DNA of 64,000 nt from Paraspadella gotoi (GCA_051294375.1 CM119263.1:30034099-30098098); one strand, 5' to 3'; counted from the first letter of the stretch, positions 11,669-22,734 are shown. Numbers and translations are program-made. The notes: generated by a model not told the origin, from the letters alone.

Positions 11669-11990
11669 GCTTCTGCTCCTACTTTTCTTAATTATTGCGC
11701 TTCGTGAGTGCCTCGTTCTAATCTTTTCATCCACATAGAGATAAATTTCATGCTCCTACTTTTCTTAATTATTGTTTATCGCTCTGCTCCTACTTTTCTT
11801 AATTATTGCTCCATCGCTTCTGCTCCTGCTTTTTTAATTATTGCTCCATCGCTTCTGCTCCTAATTTTCTTAATTATTTATTGCTCCTTCGCTTCTGCTC
11901 CTACTTTTCTTAATTATTTCTCCATCGCTTCTGCTCCTACTTTTTAAATTATTGCTCTATCGCTTCTGCTCCTACTTTTTGTTCTTGTGG
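11669..11990. repeat. 36-bp minisatellite, right part
   Basis: The continuation of the array after the solo LTR, with about eight partly degenerate copies. Short Leu/Ile/Ser-rich frames here are repeat artefacts. Confidence 0.85.
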
Positions 11991-12089
11991 AGCTAAATCT
12001 CCCTCACTCCATTTCTTCGTTTCCGCCTCATCCGCGTCCAGGCCGTGATTGTCTAAAGCTTCCACGTGAATGTGTTCGAACCTGAAATA

Positions 12090-12252
12090 AAGCTTGGCTC
12101 TACTTTTGCCCGTCGGGGGCGAAGCTTGGCTCCTGTTTTTTTGGCCTGGGTCAAAGCTTGTTTTCCCTTTTCCGGAAGGCTTAAAGCTGGCCTTCTATAT
12201 TTCGGCCCGGGTCAAAGCTTGGCTTCTATTTTATTTTTTTGGGCCGGCCCGG
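12090..12252. repeat. ~31-bp degenerate minisatellite
   Basis: About five imperfect copies of a unit with AAAGCTTGGCT, a T-rich middle and a GGCCCGGGTC-like end. Confidence 0.7.
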
Positions 12253-12850
12253 ATTATTTTGAAAGAAGTATTCAAGATACAAGATTAACGATTGGGAGTA
12301 CATTGCCATTGGTAACATACTTAGTAAAAACATGGAATACACAGCAGTGCCGCTTAAAAGATAAGATAAGATCACAGCTTGGCGCTGCATCATTGCCATT
12401 GGCCAAGCCTTAGCGCGGCACAACTCTCTCAAAAAAATAACACTTCTTCATTAAGAGAAAGAGAATCGAAAGGAAGGCGTAATTAAGGAAAATTGGGAAA
12501 AAGGGGGGGAAGAAAAGGAGTTTTGCGATATTATACCAAAGGAAATGGTCAGAATGAGAAATTTTAAATTTTGGTCAAAGTGGATCTTTTCTTAGAAAAC
12601 ACTGTTCTTCTCCCCCCCTCCCAGAAGGGGCGGTTTTGAAGGGAGGTGGTTGACTATTGTACATTACGAGCCACAAGAAATGCTGAGAGGACCTAAGACG
12701 GGATCTTGGGGTGGCGAAATGGGGGAGAAAGCGGGGGGGGAGTTAGGCTGTGGCCCGGGTTCGGTTCCCCCACTTTCTCACCCCGATGGGATCGAGCCCC
12801 GAAAACGGCAGCAGCCTTTGCGTCATTTTCTGGCTTCAGCCCGAGAATCG
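12253..12850. other. Intergenic, mixed composition
   Basis: Moderately GC-rich patches (about 12640-12840) carry short open frames on both strands. No family is recognised and no consistent splice signals are seen. Confidence 0.4.
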
Positions 12851-13165
12851 TTGATGAGGAAGGAGGAGGAAGAGGAGAAGGAAGAGGAAGAAAAGGGGTA
12901 AGAGGAGGAGGAGGAAGAGGAGAAAGAAGTGAAAAGGAAGAGGAGGGGGAAGAGGAGAAGGAGGAAGAAGAGGAGAAAGAGGAGAAGGAAGAGGAAGATG
13001 AATAAAAGGAGAGAGGAAATAGGGAGGAGAAGAAAAAGAGATGGAGGGAGAGAAGAGGAGAAAGAGGAAGATGAAGAAAGAGAAATAGAAAGAAATGGAG
13101 GAAGAAAAAGGAGGGGAGGAAAGAAAGGAGGAGGAGGAGGAGGAGGAAGAGGAGTAGGATGAGGA
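12851..13165. repeat. Purine-rich (GGA)n/(GAA)n tract
   Basis: About 310 bp almost entirely purine on the plus strand. Glu/Lys/Arg frames on one strand and Pro/Phe/Ser frames on the other are compositional. Confidence 0.9.
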
Positions 13166-13299
13166 GGAAAGACTATGTCGATGTAATTTCCCTCAAAATG
13201 AACCAGATCGATTTTTTTTGTCAAAACATTCAGTTTCTCTCTCCGACAATTTTTTTTCTCCTTTTCTTCCAAAAAATTCTGCGCAGTCGTCTCTCGTTC

Positions 13300-13900
13300 C
13301 TTTTCCTTAAAAACTGAATCCTCCTTTTCTCTTTTTCTTCTCTCTTCCTTTTCCTTTTCTTTTACTTCTTTTCCCTTTTTTCTTCTCTCTTTTCTTTTTT
13401 CCTTTTCTTTTTCTTATTTTCTTTTTTTTTCTTCTCTCTTCCTTTTTCCTTTTCTTTTTCTTCTTTTCCTTTTTTTCTTCTCTATTCCTTTTTCCTTTTC
13501 TTTTTCTTCTTTTCTTTTCGCCTTTTATCTTTCTATTTATTCTTCTCTTCCTTTCTGAATTTCTAATTTTTAATCTTCTTTATTTTTCTCTGACCTTTTC
13601 TTTATTTTTTACCTTATTACTATTCTAACCTCCTCGTACTAACCTTCGTTTCCACACTTTCTATCTCTTCCTCCTCCTCCCCCTGCTCCTCTTCCCCCTC
13701 CCTCTCCCCCCCTTTCTACCCGCCCCCCCAAATACCGGATGGATGGAATTAGTTCAGACTCGATCTTTCCTACTTTTTCTCCGGTTTTTTTTATTTCACT
13801 CATTTTTTTTTTCTTTCTTCTTTTATTTTCTTTTTTTCTCTTTCCTTTTTTTTCACTTGGTTTCTTTTCTTTTCTTATAATATCATTATTTTATATATTT
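13300..13900. repeat. Pyrimidine-rich TTTC/CTT tract
   Basis: About 600 bp dominated by T and C on the plus strand (TTTTCCTTTTCTTTTTCTT and similar). It has opposite strand polarity to the purine tract 140 bp to its left. Confidence 0.85.
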
Positions 13901-14384
13901 CAAAAGAAAATGGTATAACCTGATAAGATATCTTGCCCCAGACTTTTGACTGGCCATAATTCTTCTTACAAGATTTTTTACAAAAATTTTAAAATATTTT
14001 TTTCACAAGATATTTTACTTTTTTGATTTTAATTTTTATGTCTTTCTCGAAACTGTCCCCCCCAGGTCCAACTCTTTCTTCTTTTCCCGATTATATATTT
14101 TTTTTTGTCTTTCTTAAATCCCCTCGACCTTTTTTTCCTTCTTTCCTTTCCTCCCTTTCCTCCCTTCCTTTTCTTTCCTCCGTCAACTTCAAATCTTTTC
14201 CCAATCATTACTTTACGACCGCAATAATTTTCCTTCTGGTTTTTCTCCATAAAAATCCTGATCCGATGGAAACTCACGTCTTGGGCTCTCTTTTCCGAGA
14301 ATGCCCCATTTCTGTTCGTTTATCTTATAATTTAATTTTAGTTTTAATATTCAACTTAAACATATTCTTACATTTAAACTAATC

Positions 14385-14640
14385 CCTAACCCAAATCTCT
14401 AACTCTAACCTTATCCTAAACCCTGACCCCGAAACCTTATCCCTAATTTTTAACCCTAGCCTCACCCAAATGCTAATCTCTAACCCACATGCTAATCTTT
14501 AACCCAAATGCTAATCTCTAACCCAAATGCTAATCTCTAATCCCTAATCCTTAACCCTGATTACAAACAAAGTCCCTAACCTAAATCACTAACCTAATGT
14601 AATCCTTAACCTAAATTATTAACCCAATTTCTAATTTAAG
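14385..14640. repeat. Degenerate CCCTAA-like repeats
   Basis: Imperfect arrays of CTAACCCAAATGCTAATCTC (about 19-20 bp) and CCCTAACC-type words. They are telomere-like in composition but not a regular telomere array. Confidence 0.65.
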
Positions 14641-15244
14641 ATAAAATGGGGCGTTCTGAGAAAATAAGGCAGATATTTTTTTTCTTTTGTTTTTGCAGAT
14701 TTGTATTCCTTTTTTTTTTTTTGCGTCTTGCGACTCGTGATTTGTGTATTTTAACTTTGGGACATTCGTTTCATTTTTGAGTTTTGTTTTGTCAGTTTTT
14801 CAATCGTTTATCTTTGTCTCTTTTCGGTGAAGTATAATGCTGTACGAGACAAATACTATTATTATTACTTCGTGAATAAAAAAACAGAGAACGTAGTATA
14901 TCCGTTTAGGGTCACTCGCAAGTCAGAAAAAGATGTGGATTGGGATAGAACCTTGGACCTTCTGTTCACTAGACGGTGGCCATCTGGTCGTGACTGGAAG
15001 AAGCTGAGGAGTTTCCCCAATAAGAATGTATATAAAATTACATGCCGTATGTTCTAACAAAGATCTTTCTTCCGTTATTCGTTCGTTATTTACGAACTAC
15101 ATTTCCAACCGAAACCGAAAATAAAACCCATGACTCCATCTTTGAACAAAAGAAGAAACGCATTCACGGATCCAAGCTTAATTTCGACCTTCGTGAAAAA
15201 CGACGCAATCTTCACAAATGACTAAAGTTGTATTATTCTCTTCT
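14641..15244. other. Intergenic, includes tRNA-like SINE fragment
   Basis: T-rich sequence. At about 14931-15010 the minus strand carries a B-box-like word (GGTTCTATCCC) with tRNA-like sequence before it (GACCAGATGGCCACCGTC). It could be a tRNA-derived SINE head. No complete cloverleaf is evident. Confidence 0.35.
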
Positions 15245-15247
15245 ACA

Positions 15248-15326
15248 TTTAATTAATTAATTTAATCTAAGAATTAATTAATTTAATCTAAGAATTAATT
15301 AATTTAATCTAAGAATTAATTAATTC
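15248..15326. repeat. 21-bp AT tandem repeat
   Basis: Three copies of AATTAATTAATTTAATCTAA plus G directly downstream of the FMO stop codon on the minus strand, in its presumed 3' UTR. Confidence 0.85.
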
Positions 15327-15347
15327 CTTCTTCTCCAAAACGTTTTT

Positions 15348-15764
15348 TCAAACGAATCCGCAGAAAAGAGCCAGGATTCCCTCTTCCTTCTTTCGCGTCG
15401 TCGACGTCCAACGCCAAATCGCCGCCGCTCCTTCTTTCAGCGTCACCGCCGCCGCCGCCAGCGCCACCAACGCCAACGCCATCAACGCCAACGTCAACGC
15501 CAACGCGGCGCCGACGCACATCTCGGTTCTGACGCCGAAATAACCGGCGTCATCCTCCACCATCCGCGTTCGCGTGGCGCCGTCCGTGTTCGCTTCGGCG
15601 TTGAGAACGGCGCCGCGGGCGCCGCGCCAACTTCCGGGTCCGCAGATTCGGTAGGAGGCGGGATGGCAGGGACCGAAGACGAGGGAAAGGAGGAGGCGCC
15701 AATCGCCGGAGAGGAAAAGGTCGAGGAAAGGAGGGCGACATCCGATGCGGGAGGCGAGGTCTTC
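15348..15764 (-). CDS. FMO: Flavin-containing monooxygenase, last exon
   Basis: The acceptor is CTCTCAG. The exon opens in phase 0 with EDLASRIGCRPPFLDLF, continues LSGDWRLLLSLVFGPCHPAS and YRICGPGSWRGARGAVLNAE, and ends after a strongly hydrophobic Ala/Leu segment (ALALTLALMALALVALAAAA) and a short basic tail. This follows the FMO C-terminus: E-L-A/D-x-x-x-G-x-x-P, then L-x-x-x-x-x-F-G-P-C-x-x-x-x-Y-R-x-x-G-P-G-x-W-x-G-A-R, then a C-terminal ER membrane anchor. About 139 codons including the stop, so the anchor region is longer than in mammalian FMOs. The coding GC content is far above that of the introns. Confidence 0.92.
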   Translation of the reverse strand, partial: EDLASRIGCRPPFLDLFLSGDWRLLLSLVFGPCHPASYRICGPGSWRGARGAVLNAEANTDGATRTRMVEDDAGYFGVRTEMCVGAALALTLALMALALVALAAAAVTLKEGAAAIWRWTSTTRKKEEGILALFCGFV

Positions 15765-16017
15765 CTGAGAGGGAGAAGAGGGAGGGAGGGAGGGAGTGAA
15801 AAGAAGAAAGAGAGAGGGAGAGAGAGAAGAAGAAAGAGAGAGAAGAAGAAAGAGAGAGAGAGAGAGAAAGAGANNNNNNNNNNGAGAGAGAGAGAGATAG
15901 AGAGAGAAGAAAGAGAAAGGGATGAAACGGAATAAGAAATGTCATTTCATGTCATAATATGTCATGTTAAAGCTAAAAAAAAAAACCGATGGTTTATTTG
16001 CGGAGGGAAAAAAGTGA

Positions 16018-17285
16018 GAGGAGTGGAGAGGACTGAGGAGAGGGGAGGAGGGGAGAGAGGAGGAGAGTAGAAGAGAGAGGAGAGCACGACCGGTTGATCC
16101 TGGAAAAGAGAGGAGGAGGAAAGAGAGGAAAGGAGAGTAGAAGTGAGAGGAGAGGAGATTGCAAAAGAGAGGAGGGGATGAAAGAGAGGAGAGGAGAGTA
16201 GAAGGGAGAGGAGAGGAGATTGGAAAAGAGAGGAGGGGAGGAAAGAGAGGTGAGGAGAGTAGAAGAGAGAGGAGAGGAGATTTGAAAAAGAGAGGGGAGG
16301 AAAGAGAGGAGAGGAGAGTAGAAGAGAGAGGAGAGGAGATTGGAAAGAGAGGAGGGAGGAAAGAGAAGAGAGGAGAGTAGAAGAGAGAGGAGAGGAGATT
16401 GGAAAAGAGAGGAGGGGAGGAAAGAGAGGAGAGGAGAGTAGAAGAGAGAGGAGAGGAGATTGGAAAAGAGAGGAGGAAGAGGAAAGAGAGGAGAGGAGAG
16501 TAGAAGAGAGAGGAGAGGAGATTTGAAAAAAAGGGAGGGGGGAAAGAGAGGAGAGGAGAGTAAGAAGAGGAGGAGGAGAGGAGATTGGAAAAGAGAGGAG
16601 GAGGAAGAGAGAGAGGAGAGTAGAAGAGAGAGGAGAGGAGATTGGAAAAAAGAGGGAGGGGAGGAAAGAGAGGAGAGGAGAGGAGAGTAGAAGAAGAGAG
16701 CAGAGGAGATTGGAAAAGAGAGGAGGGGAGGAAAGAGAGGAGAGGAGAGTAGAAGAGAGAGGAGGAGGATATTGGAAAAAGAGAGGAGGAGAGGAAAGAG
16801 AGGAGCAGGAGAGAGAGCTAGAAGAGAGAGCAGAGGAGAGAGAAAATAGAAGGAGAGAGAAGAAAGAAAGAGAAAAGATACCGAAAGAAAGAAATAAAAT
16901 AAGAGGAATTAAAGCATGTCATATCATTTCGTTTTATGTCATTGGGTGACATAAATCCAAGTTTTATGTCATTGGGGTGACATAAATATTCAGAGCTCTT
17001 TCTATCTTCTTCTAATGGGAATGCAGAAAAGGGACGGAAGCGAAAGGAACGCAAGNNNNNNNNNNNNNNNNNNNNNNNNNTGAGAAGAGAGAAGAGAGAG
17101 AGACGGAGCCGGGATCGGAGAGACGAAGAGATGGAGATGAGAGGAGAGTAGGATTTAGGGATGGAGACGGAGACGTGAGAGGAGAGAGAGACTGAGAGGA
17201 GGAGAGAGTTGAGTGGAAAGACGGACGACGACTGAGAGAAGAGAGAGAGGGAGAGAGGAGATGAAGTATGAGAGAGGAAAGAGAA

Positions 17286-17329
<44 letters not shown>

Positions 17330-17402
17330 GAAGAGAGAGAGAAGAGAGAAGAGAGAGAGAAGAAGAGAAGAGAGAGAGAGAGAGAGAGAGAGGAGGAAGA
17401 GA

Positions 17403-17451
<49 letters not shown>

Positions 17452-17680
17452 GAGAGAAGAGAGGAGAGGAGAGTAGAAGAGAGAGGAGAGGAGATTGGAA
17501 AAGAGAGGAGGGGAGGAAAGAGAGGAGAGGAGAGTAGAAGAGAGAGGAGAGGAGATTGGAAAAGAGAGGAGGAGAGGAAAGAGAGGAGAGGAGAGGAGAG
17601 TAGAAGAGAGAGCAGAGGAGAGAGAAAAATAGAGGAGAGAGAAGAAAGAAAGAGAAAAGATACCGAAAGAAAGAAATAAA
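16018..17680. repeat. ~60-bp purine minisatellite, duplicated across a gap
   Basis: Tandem copies of a purine-rich unit containing AGAGGAGAGGAGATTGGAAA and AGAGAGGAGGGGAGGAAAGA, at 16018-16860 and again at 17455-17600, with GA repeats between. The right flank of both blocks is the same (see the duplicated segment). Confidence 0.85.
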
Positions 17681-17766
17681 ATAAGAGGATTAAAGATGTC
17701 ATATCATTTCGTTTTATGTCATTGGGTGACATAAATCCAAGTTTTATGTCATTGGGTGACATAAAT
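16830..17766. repeat. Segment repeated on both sides of an N gap
   Basis: The ~150 bp beginning GAAAGAAAGAGAAAAGATAC and containing GTTTTATGTCATTGGGTGAC twice occurs at about 16855-16985 and 17640-17766, on either side of the 25-N gap at 17056. It may be a true tandem duplication or unmerged contig ends. Confidence 0.75.
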
Positions 17767-17869
17767 CTAGAGTTTTATTTTAATGGAATGAGAAAAGGGA
17801 GGAAAGGAAAGGAAGAAGAAAACAAAAAAAACAAAAATAGAATAAAATAAAAATGAGAAATCAAGAAAA

Positions 17870-18010
17870 AGGGTAATTCAAATGTGTTGTGACGCAGTGA
17901 CTGTTCACTGTACATTTCAGGGTGATCACGTGATTACCATGACACTCACTGCATTGGAATTTGATTTTTTTTTCGTTATACGATTGATTTAAAAACAAAA
18001 GGTAGCGCTA
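17870..18010 (+). mobile_element. Dispersed repeat, TTCAAATGTGTTG family (copy 1)
   Basis: Begins GGTAATTCAAATGTGTTGTG, followed by ACGCAGTGACTG and GGCGCTAG-like words. Related copies lie at about 23005-23250 (plus) and 36170-36350 (minus). It is non-coding; class unknown. Confidence 0.6.
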
Positions 18011-18854
18011 GAAGTCGATAATCAGCAAAATAAACAAAATAAGCAAGCAAGCAAGCAAAAGAAAAACAAGAAAAGGAAAAAAAAACAGAAAATGAAAAAA
18101 ACAGAAGTCGAAAGCTTTAAATTACTACTATAATTAGGTAGAGTGAGGGAAGGAGGGAAGAGAATTGGGTATAGTGAGAAAAAAAGAGAAAATAAAAGAA
18201 AAAAGAAAAAGAAAATAAAAGGAAAAAGAAAGAGAAAATAAAAGAAAAAAGAAAGAAAAAAAAAGGAAAAGAAAGGAAAGCTCCAAAACTTGATCTTTAA
18301 TTACGGCGAGAAAAAATGAGAAAAAGTAATGAGGAAGAAGAGGAGAAGGAAACATCTCTCTTTAATTNNNNNNNNNNNNNNNNNNNNNNNNNNNNNNNNN
18401 NNNNNNNNNNNNNNNNNNNNNNNNNNNNNNNNNNNNNNNNNNNNNNNNNNNNNNNNNNNNNNNNNNNNNNNNNNNNNNNNNNNNNNNNNNNNNNNNNNNN
18501 NNNNNNNNNNNNNNNNNNNNNNNNNNNNNNNNNNNNNNNNNNNNNNNNNNNNNNAGAGAGAGAGAGATGGCACCACAACTGGAATTTTATTTACTCGAAA
18601 GGATTCAAAATCATAGGAGGAATCAAATTCGAAATAAAAATAAAGAAATTCAAAATCGCAAAAAAACGTTGGAAAATAAAACTTTGAGAGGAAAACAAAA
18701 AACAAAAAACAAAAAATAAAAAACAAAAAACAAAAAACAAATAACAAAGCTTTAAAACGAAAAGAAAAATAAAATTTCCAGTTTAAAAATAGGAAAGACT
18801 TTTCAATACTTGTATGTGTTGCTTGCTTCTCTCATTCTTGCTTTCTTTTTTTTT

Positions 18855-19420
18855 TTTTTAACCCGTTGATCTTAATTCCTTTCCTCCATTTCCTCCTTTT
18901 TATTTCCTCTTTTCTGAATTTGCATTTAAAAAAACGCGAGATTTGACATGAAGCACACCTTTTTACCATAGCGCATGTTACTTATAATTCCAGTTCTCAT
19001 TCTCCTTTTTAATTTCCATTCTGATTATGACATTATAACAAACGCGAGATTTGCACGATGAAGATTTTTTCGCCGTAACGCATTACTTAATTTCTTTCTC
19101 TTTTGCTTCCTCATTTCCTCTTTTTTTATCCCTTTCTTGATTTGAACATTTAAAAACGCGAGATTTAGACGATGAAACCTTTTTCCATAACGCATTTTAC
19201 TTAATTCCTTTCCTCCACTTCCTCCTTTTTATTTCCCTCTTTCTGATTTGACATTTAAAAACGCGAGATTTAGACGATGAAACCTTTTTCCGTAATGCAT
19301 TTTACTTAATTCCTTTCCTCCATTTCCTCCTTTTTATTTCCCTCTTTCTGATTTGACATTTAAAAACGCGAGATTTAGACGATGAAACCTTTTTCCGTAA
19401 CACATTTTACTTTTTAACCA
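18855..19420. repeat. ~106-bp tandem repeat
   Basis: About five copies of a unit containing ACGCGAGATTTAGACGATGA, CCTTTTTCCGTAACGCATTT and CCTTTCCTCCATTTCCTCCT, with the last two nearly identical. Confidence 0.85.
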
Positions 19421-19739
19421 TACTTTTTATATGTCGGACAGACAGACAGAGAGACAAAGAAACGATTCCCAGGCGAATAAAAATTGGTAAAAATCAATCA
19501 AATCGTGAAAAACGGTCGCACGAGTTGATTTGTGATTTTAATAAAACTTTTTTTCACGCGTCATTCTTCACTGAAAATCGTTTCAAATCGTTGCGTGATT
19601 CACGCTCAAAATAAAGTGTTAAAATTTTTATTTTACCCAGAGGGAAAATTTTCGACGCTTTATATTACAGCTTTTGTGAAAGCCTCAATACTTTAGAATT
19701 AGCACTGCAAGGGCGCGAACTCGAAAACTTTTGGTCGGA

Positions 19740-19925
19740 AAAAAACTGCCGACTGTGCCAACGAAAAATGCTAGATGTATATCCGTAACTTTGGCCCCGA
19801 TAGCAGCGACTGAATCGGTCCTCGGCCCAAAGGCAATTTACGCTTCCCTTATTGGTAGATCCTGGGATGGGCTTGAATCCGCTACCTGATGACTTTACCG
19901 AATGAGCTCACAACTAAGGGTAAAA
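19740..19925 (-). mobile_element. tRNA-derived SINE-like fragment
   Basis: The minus strand reads TGTGAGCTCATTCGGTAAAG (A-box-like), then GCGGATTCAAGCCC (B-box-like). A non-tRNA body follows, containing AAGCGTAAATTGCC and GGGGCCAAAGTTACGG. A- and B-box spacing is shorter than in a functional tRNA and no cloverleaf closes, so a SINE head is likelier than a tRNA gene. Confidence 0.4.
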
Positions 19926-20010
19926 ACCCTAAACCTTACCTCTGACCCCCTCTGACCACCTCTGACCCTCTCTATAACTAATTACCCCTTCTTAACCCAC
20001 CTCTTCCCAC

Positions 20011-20225
20011 CTGATATTCCATTATGGGAAAGGCCTTTCTCCCCACGGCGTCGCAAGCGGCGTCATTCAAATCCACGGCGCCGTATCCCATCGTCGCGGC
20101 GTCGTGTACGCGCCTCTCTCTCATCTCTCCAAGTCGAGCGGCGACGGAACACGGCAGCGCCGCTCGCCCGGCGAAGACGCGCGCCACCCAGCGGGCTTGA
20201 AGTTCGATGGCCGGCGCCACCGCCG
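20011..20225 (-). CDS. FMO: Flavin-containing monooxygenase, exon 9
   Basis: The acceptor TCAATCCAG joins in phase 1 to the previous exon, giving P-M-A-A-V-A-P-A-I-E-L-Q-A-R-W-V-A-R-V-F-A-G. This matches the strongly conserved FMO block (P-L/I-x-E-L-Q-A-R-W-x-x-x-V-F-K/A-G). The exon continues RAALPCSVAARLGEMRERRV and ends AFPIMEYQ at CAG/GTGGGA, phase 0. The second half is the variable cytosolic region before the membrane-associated C-terminus. Confidence 0.93.
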
Positions 20226-20394
20226 CTGGATTGAAAGGAGGGGACCGGAGGGTGGATGGATGGATGGATGGGGTGATGTGATGGGGCTGTTGTTTTATTT
20301 ACTCCTCGTGCTGTTGTCATTTATTATTTTCTCCCAAACTCTTATACGTTAAGACGCGTACTATCATTCTCGTCAGGATTAAATGGAGCGATTG

Positions 20395-20452
20395 ATTGTC
20401 CCTTTTCGTCGTCGTTGTCGTCGTCGTCGTCGTCGTCGTCGTCGTTGTTAAT
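20395..20452. repeat. (GTC)n triplet tract
   Basis: A CGTCGTCGTC run in the intron between FMO exons 8 and 9. Confidence 0.9.
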
Positions 20453-20872
20453 TACGTCTCGGAGATCCAGGTGAACGTTCGAGCTGATTAGTTGCTTTCT
20501 CGTTTTCCTTGCTCCCTTGAGTCCGATCTCACAGATTGACAAGGACGCAACGAGAATTCTCACATCCCCTTTTTTTTCCCTTTTCTCACGTTTAACCTTT
20601 TAACTTTTTAATTTCATTTTTTACTCAACGAATTTAATTTTCTTCACTCGTTTCTCCTTTTTTTTTAACTCCTGTCTTTCACCTCACCCTCTTTCCTCAC
20701 CCCACCATGAGGAATGAACTTAACCGTCAATACGAGATTGTTAAATTCAATCTCATTTGCATATTGCAGCAATTTTATTTAACTTGTAATAATTTCCACG
20801 TTCGCGTCAACTTACGTTTCCTAATCACAAACTCACCCTCGTCTCACCTTCTCACCCGCCATCCGAACTCAC

Positions 20873-21205
20873 CCATCGGTTCGAAGCAACCGACGAAAGC
20901 GATGGAATCGTGAGTTTCACGCGGAGGAAAAACGTGAAGATAAAGATCGAGTCTTTTCACTCCCAAGAACCCCTCCTCCTCATCCTCTTCCTCCTCCTCC
21001 TCATCCTCCTCCTCCTCCTCCTTCCTCGTCAAAAACGGAAAGGCGTGGTGATATCCCGTGGCGAAGATGACGACGTCCACGTCGACGGCTTTCGTGAAAT
21101 CGGTGAAGACGATGTCTCGTCGCGTGAAACATCTCACGCCGGGTTTCACCACGATCTTTCCGCTGAGGATGGAAACGTCTATGGAATCGTTGATCATTTT
21201 TTGAC
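20873..21205 (-). CDS. FMO: Flavin-containing monooxygenase, exon 8 (FATGY exon)
   Basis: The acceptor CTCCTCAG enters in phase 1 and the donor ATGG/GTGAGT leaves in phase 1. Order: QKMINDSIDVSILSGKIVV, KPGVRCFTRRDIVFTDF, TKAVDVDVVIFATGYHHAFP, FLTRK, a Glu/Asp-rich insert (about 18 residues), then LYLHVFPPRETHDSIAFVGC and FEPMG. FATGY followed by F-P-F-L is the diagnostic FMO motif, and LYLHVFPP with the F-V/I-G block matches the family. The acidic insert is encoded by a CTC-rich microsatellite (about 20970-21025 on plus) between FPFL and LYLHVFPP, where FMOs normally have a short loop. Confidence 0.94.
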
Positions 21206-22109
21206 CTGAGGAGAGAAAAAGAGGAAAAGTTTGAAAAATCAAGTTTTGTATGTATGTAGAATATTTAAAATCGAGTGTTGACAAAAAATATTTTTGCTAA
21301 ATTTGCTTTTCCATTTTATACATTAACCGATAAGTGAGAGAGAAAGAAAGAGAGAGAGAGAGAGACGGCGCCATCGCGCGGGAGGAAAGAAAGGTAATGA
21401 ATGTGAGGTTTCGCTTTGCTGATGCCGTTGCGTTTATCAGTGATGTAGTTACTCTTGTTAAGTGTTCTTTCACTTACATCCNNNNNNNNNNNNNNNNNNN
21501 NNNNNNNNNNNNNNNNNNNNNNNNNNNNNNNNNNNNNNNNNNNNNNNNNNNNNNNNNNNNNNNNNNNNNNNNNNNNNNNNNNNNNNNNNNNNNNNNNNNN
21601 NNNNNNNNNNNNNNNNNNNNNNNNNNNNNNNNNNNNNNNNNNNNNNNNNNNNNNNNNNNNNNNNNNNNNNNNNNNNNNNNNNGCATTTCGAACAAGAGAC
21701 AACAAATTCGTAATGATCTCGAACCGGAAATTAGTCGTCAGCCGATCGGCGAAAAATCATCAACTCGCAAACCAATCGGATTTTTTTTTCTTCCTATTTT
21801 TTTTTTATTAACGCAACTAAATTCGAATATTTTCGAAGTTTTTGCTCTCAATTTTTAACGAATTTTGTTGGATTGTGTAAACAGTTATTGCCACATTATT
21901 ACTATTAAAAATAATATAATTTCAAATTCATTTTGTAGGGAATTTTATATTTCGGTCGCCAGTTCTATGATCTCGCCGGCCAGAACTTAATCCTTTTCCA
22001 AAGCCTCTTGACTCTTTGGAAAATGTTTTGGAAACTAAAAATATCCAATTCCTCTCTCTCTCTCTTCTCTCTCTCTCTCAGTCTCTCTCTCCTCTCTCTC
22101 TCTCTCTCG

Positions 22110-22143
<34 letters not shown>

Positions 22144-22734
22144 ATCTATTTTTCCGCCGATTTGAGGGTACAAAATCTTTCGAGTCGGTAACGAACTCAA
22201 ATTTAGGAAAATAATTATTTTTTTATTTCAGAATAGAGATAAAATAGGAGCGTGAAGCGAGCGATGAGAGAAAGGAGAGAAAAAAAAGAAGAAGGATGAG
22301 ATATGGAGAAAGAGACAAATATTTGTTTTACAATAAATTTTTTTTTAAAATTTATTCGTCGATGAGAAGAAAAAGAAACCTTTTGCGATGAATGGGATTT
22401 TGTTATAGCAGAGCATAAAAAAAGAGAGAGAGAGAGAGAGAGAGATGAGAGAGAGAGAGAAGAGAGGAGAGAGGAGAGAGAGAAGAAGAGAGAGAGAGAG
22501 AGAAANNNNNNNNNNNNNNNNNNNNNNNNNGTCAGCAGATGTGGCTCATTGACTCTCGACAATCCACGGAAAAGTCACTCGCTTCGATGAGCTTTTTAGA
22601 CTTAGAGGAAGAGGACGATGATGACGACGACGACGAAGACGACGACCAAGATGACGACCAAGATGACGACAACAACATCGTGACGGATGCTGGGAGGCCC
22701 GTTCCCGAAATTAATCCGCCAAGTTTGAAAATCA

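Larger units (their letters stand above)
15765..20010. other. Intron between FMO exons 9 and 10
   Basis: A 4.2 kb intron made mostly of repeats (purine minisatellite, 106-bp tandem repeat, dispersed element copy, tRNA-like fragment) with N gaps at 15874-15883, 17056-17080 and 18368-18554. No coding sequence is recognised. Long Arg/Glu and Ser/Leu frames are repeat artefacts. Confidence 0.75.

Noticed and set aside
13180-13272. Minus-strand segment reading KLNVLTKKIDLVHFEGNYID
   Set aside because: Looks protein-like but has no recognisable family, flanking exons or convincing splice pair, and runs into a purine tract.
16088-16103. CCGGTTGATCCTGG, resembling the 5' end of 18S rRNA
   Set aside because: Only about 13 bases resemble it and the flanks are purine repeat, so no rRNA gene.
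16818-17762. 314-codon minus-strand frame
   Set aside because: It runs through purine minisatellite, GA repeat and an N gap; pure repeat artefact.
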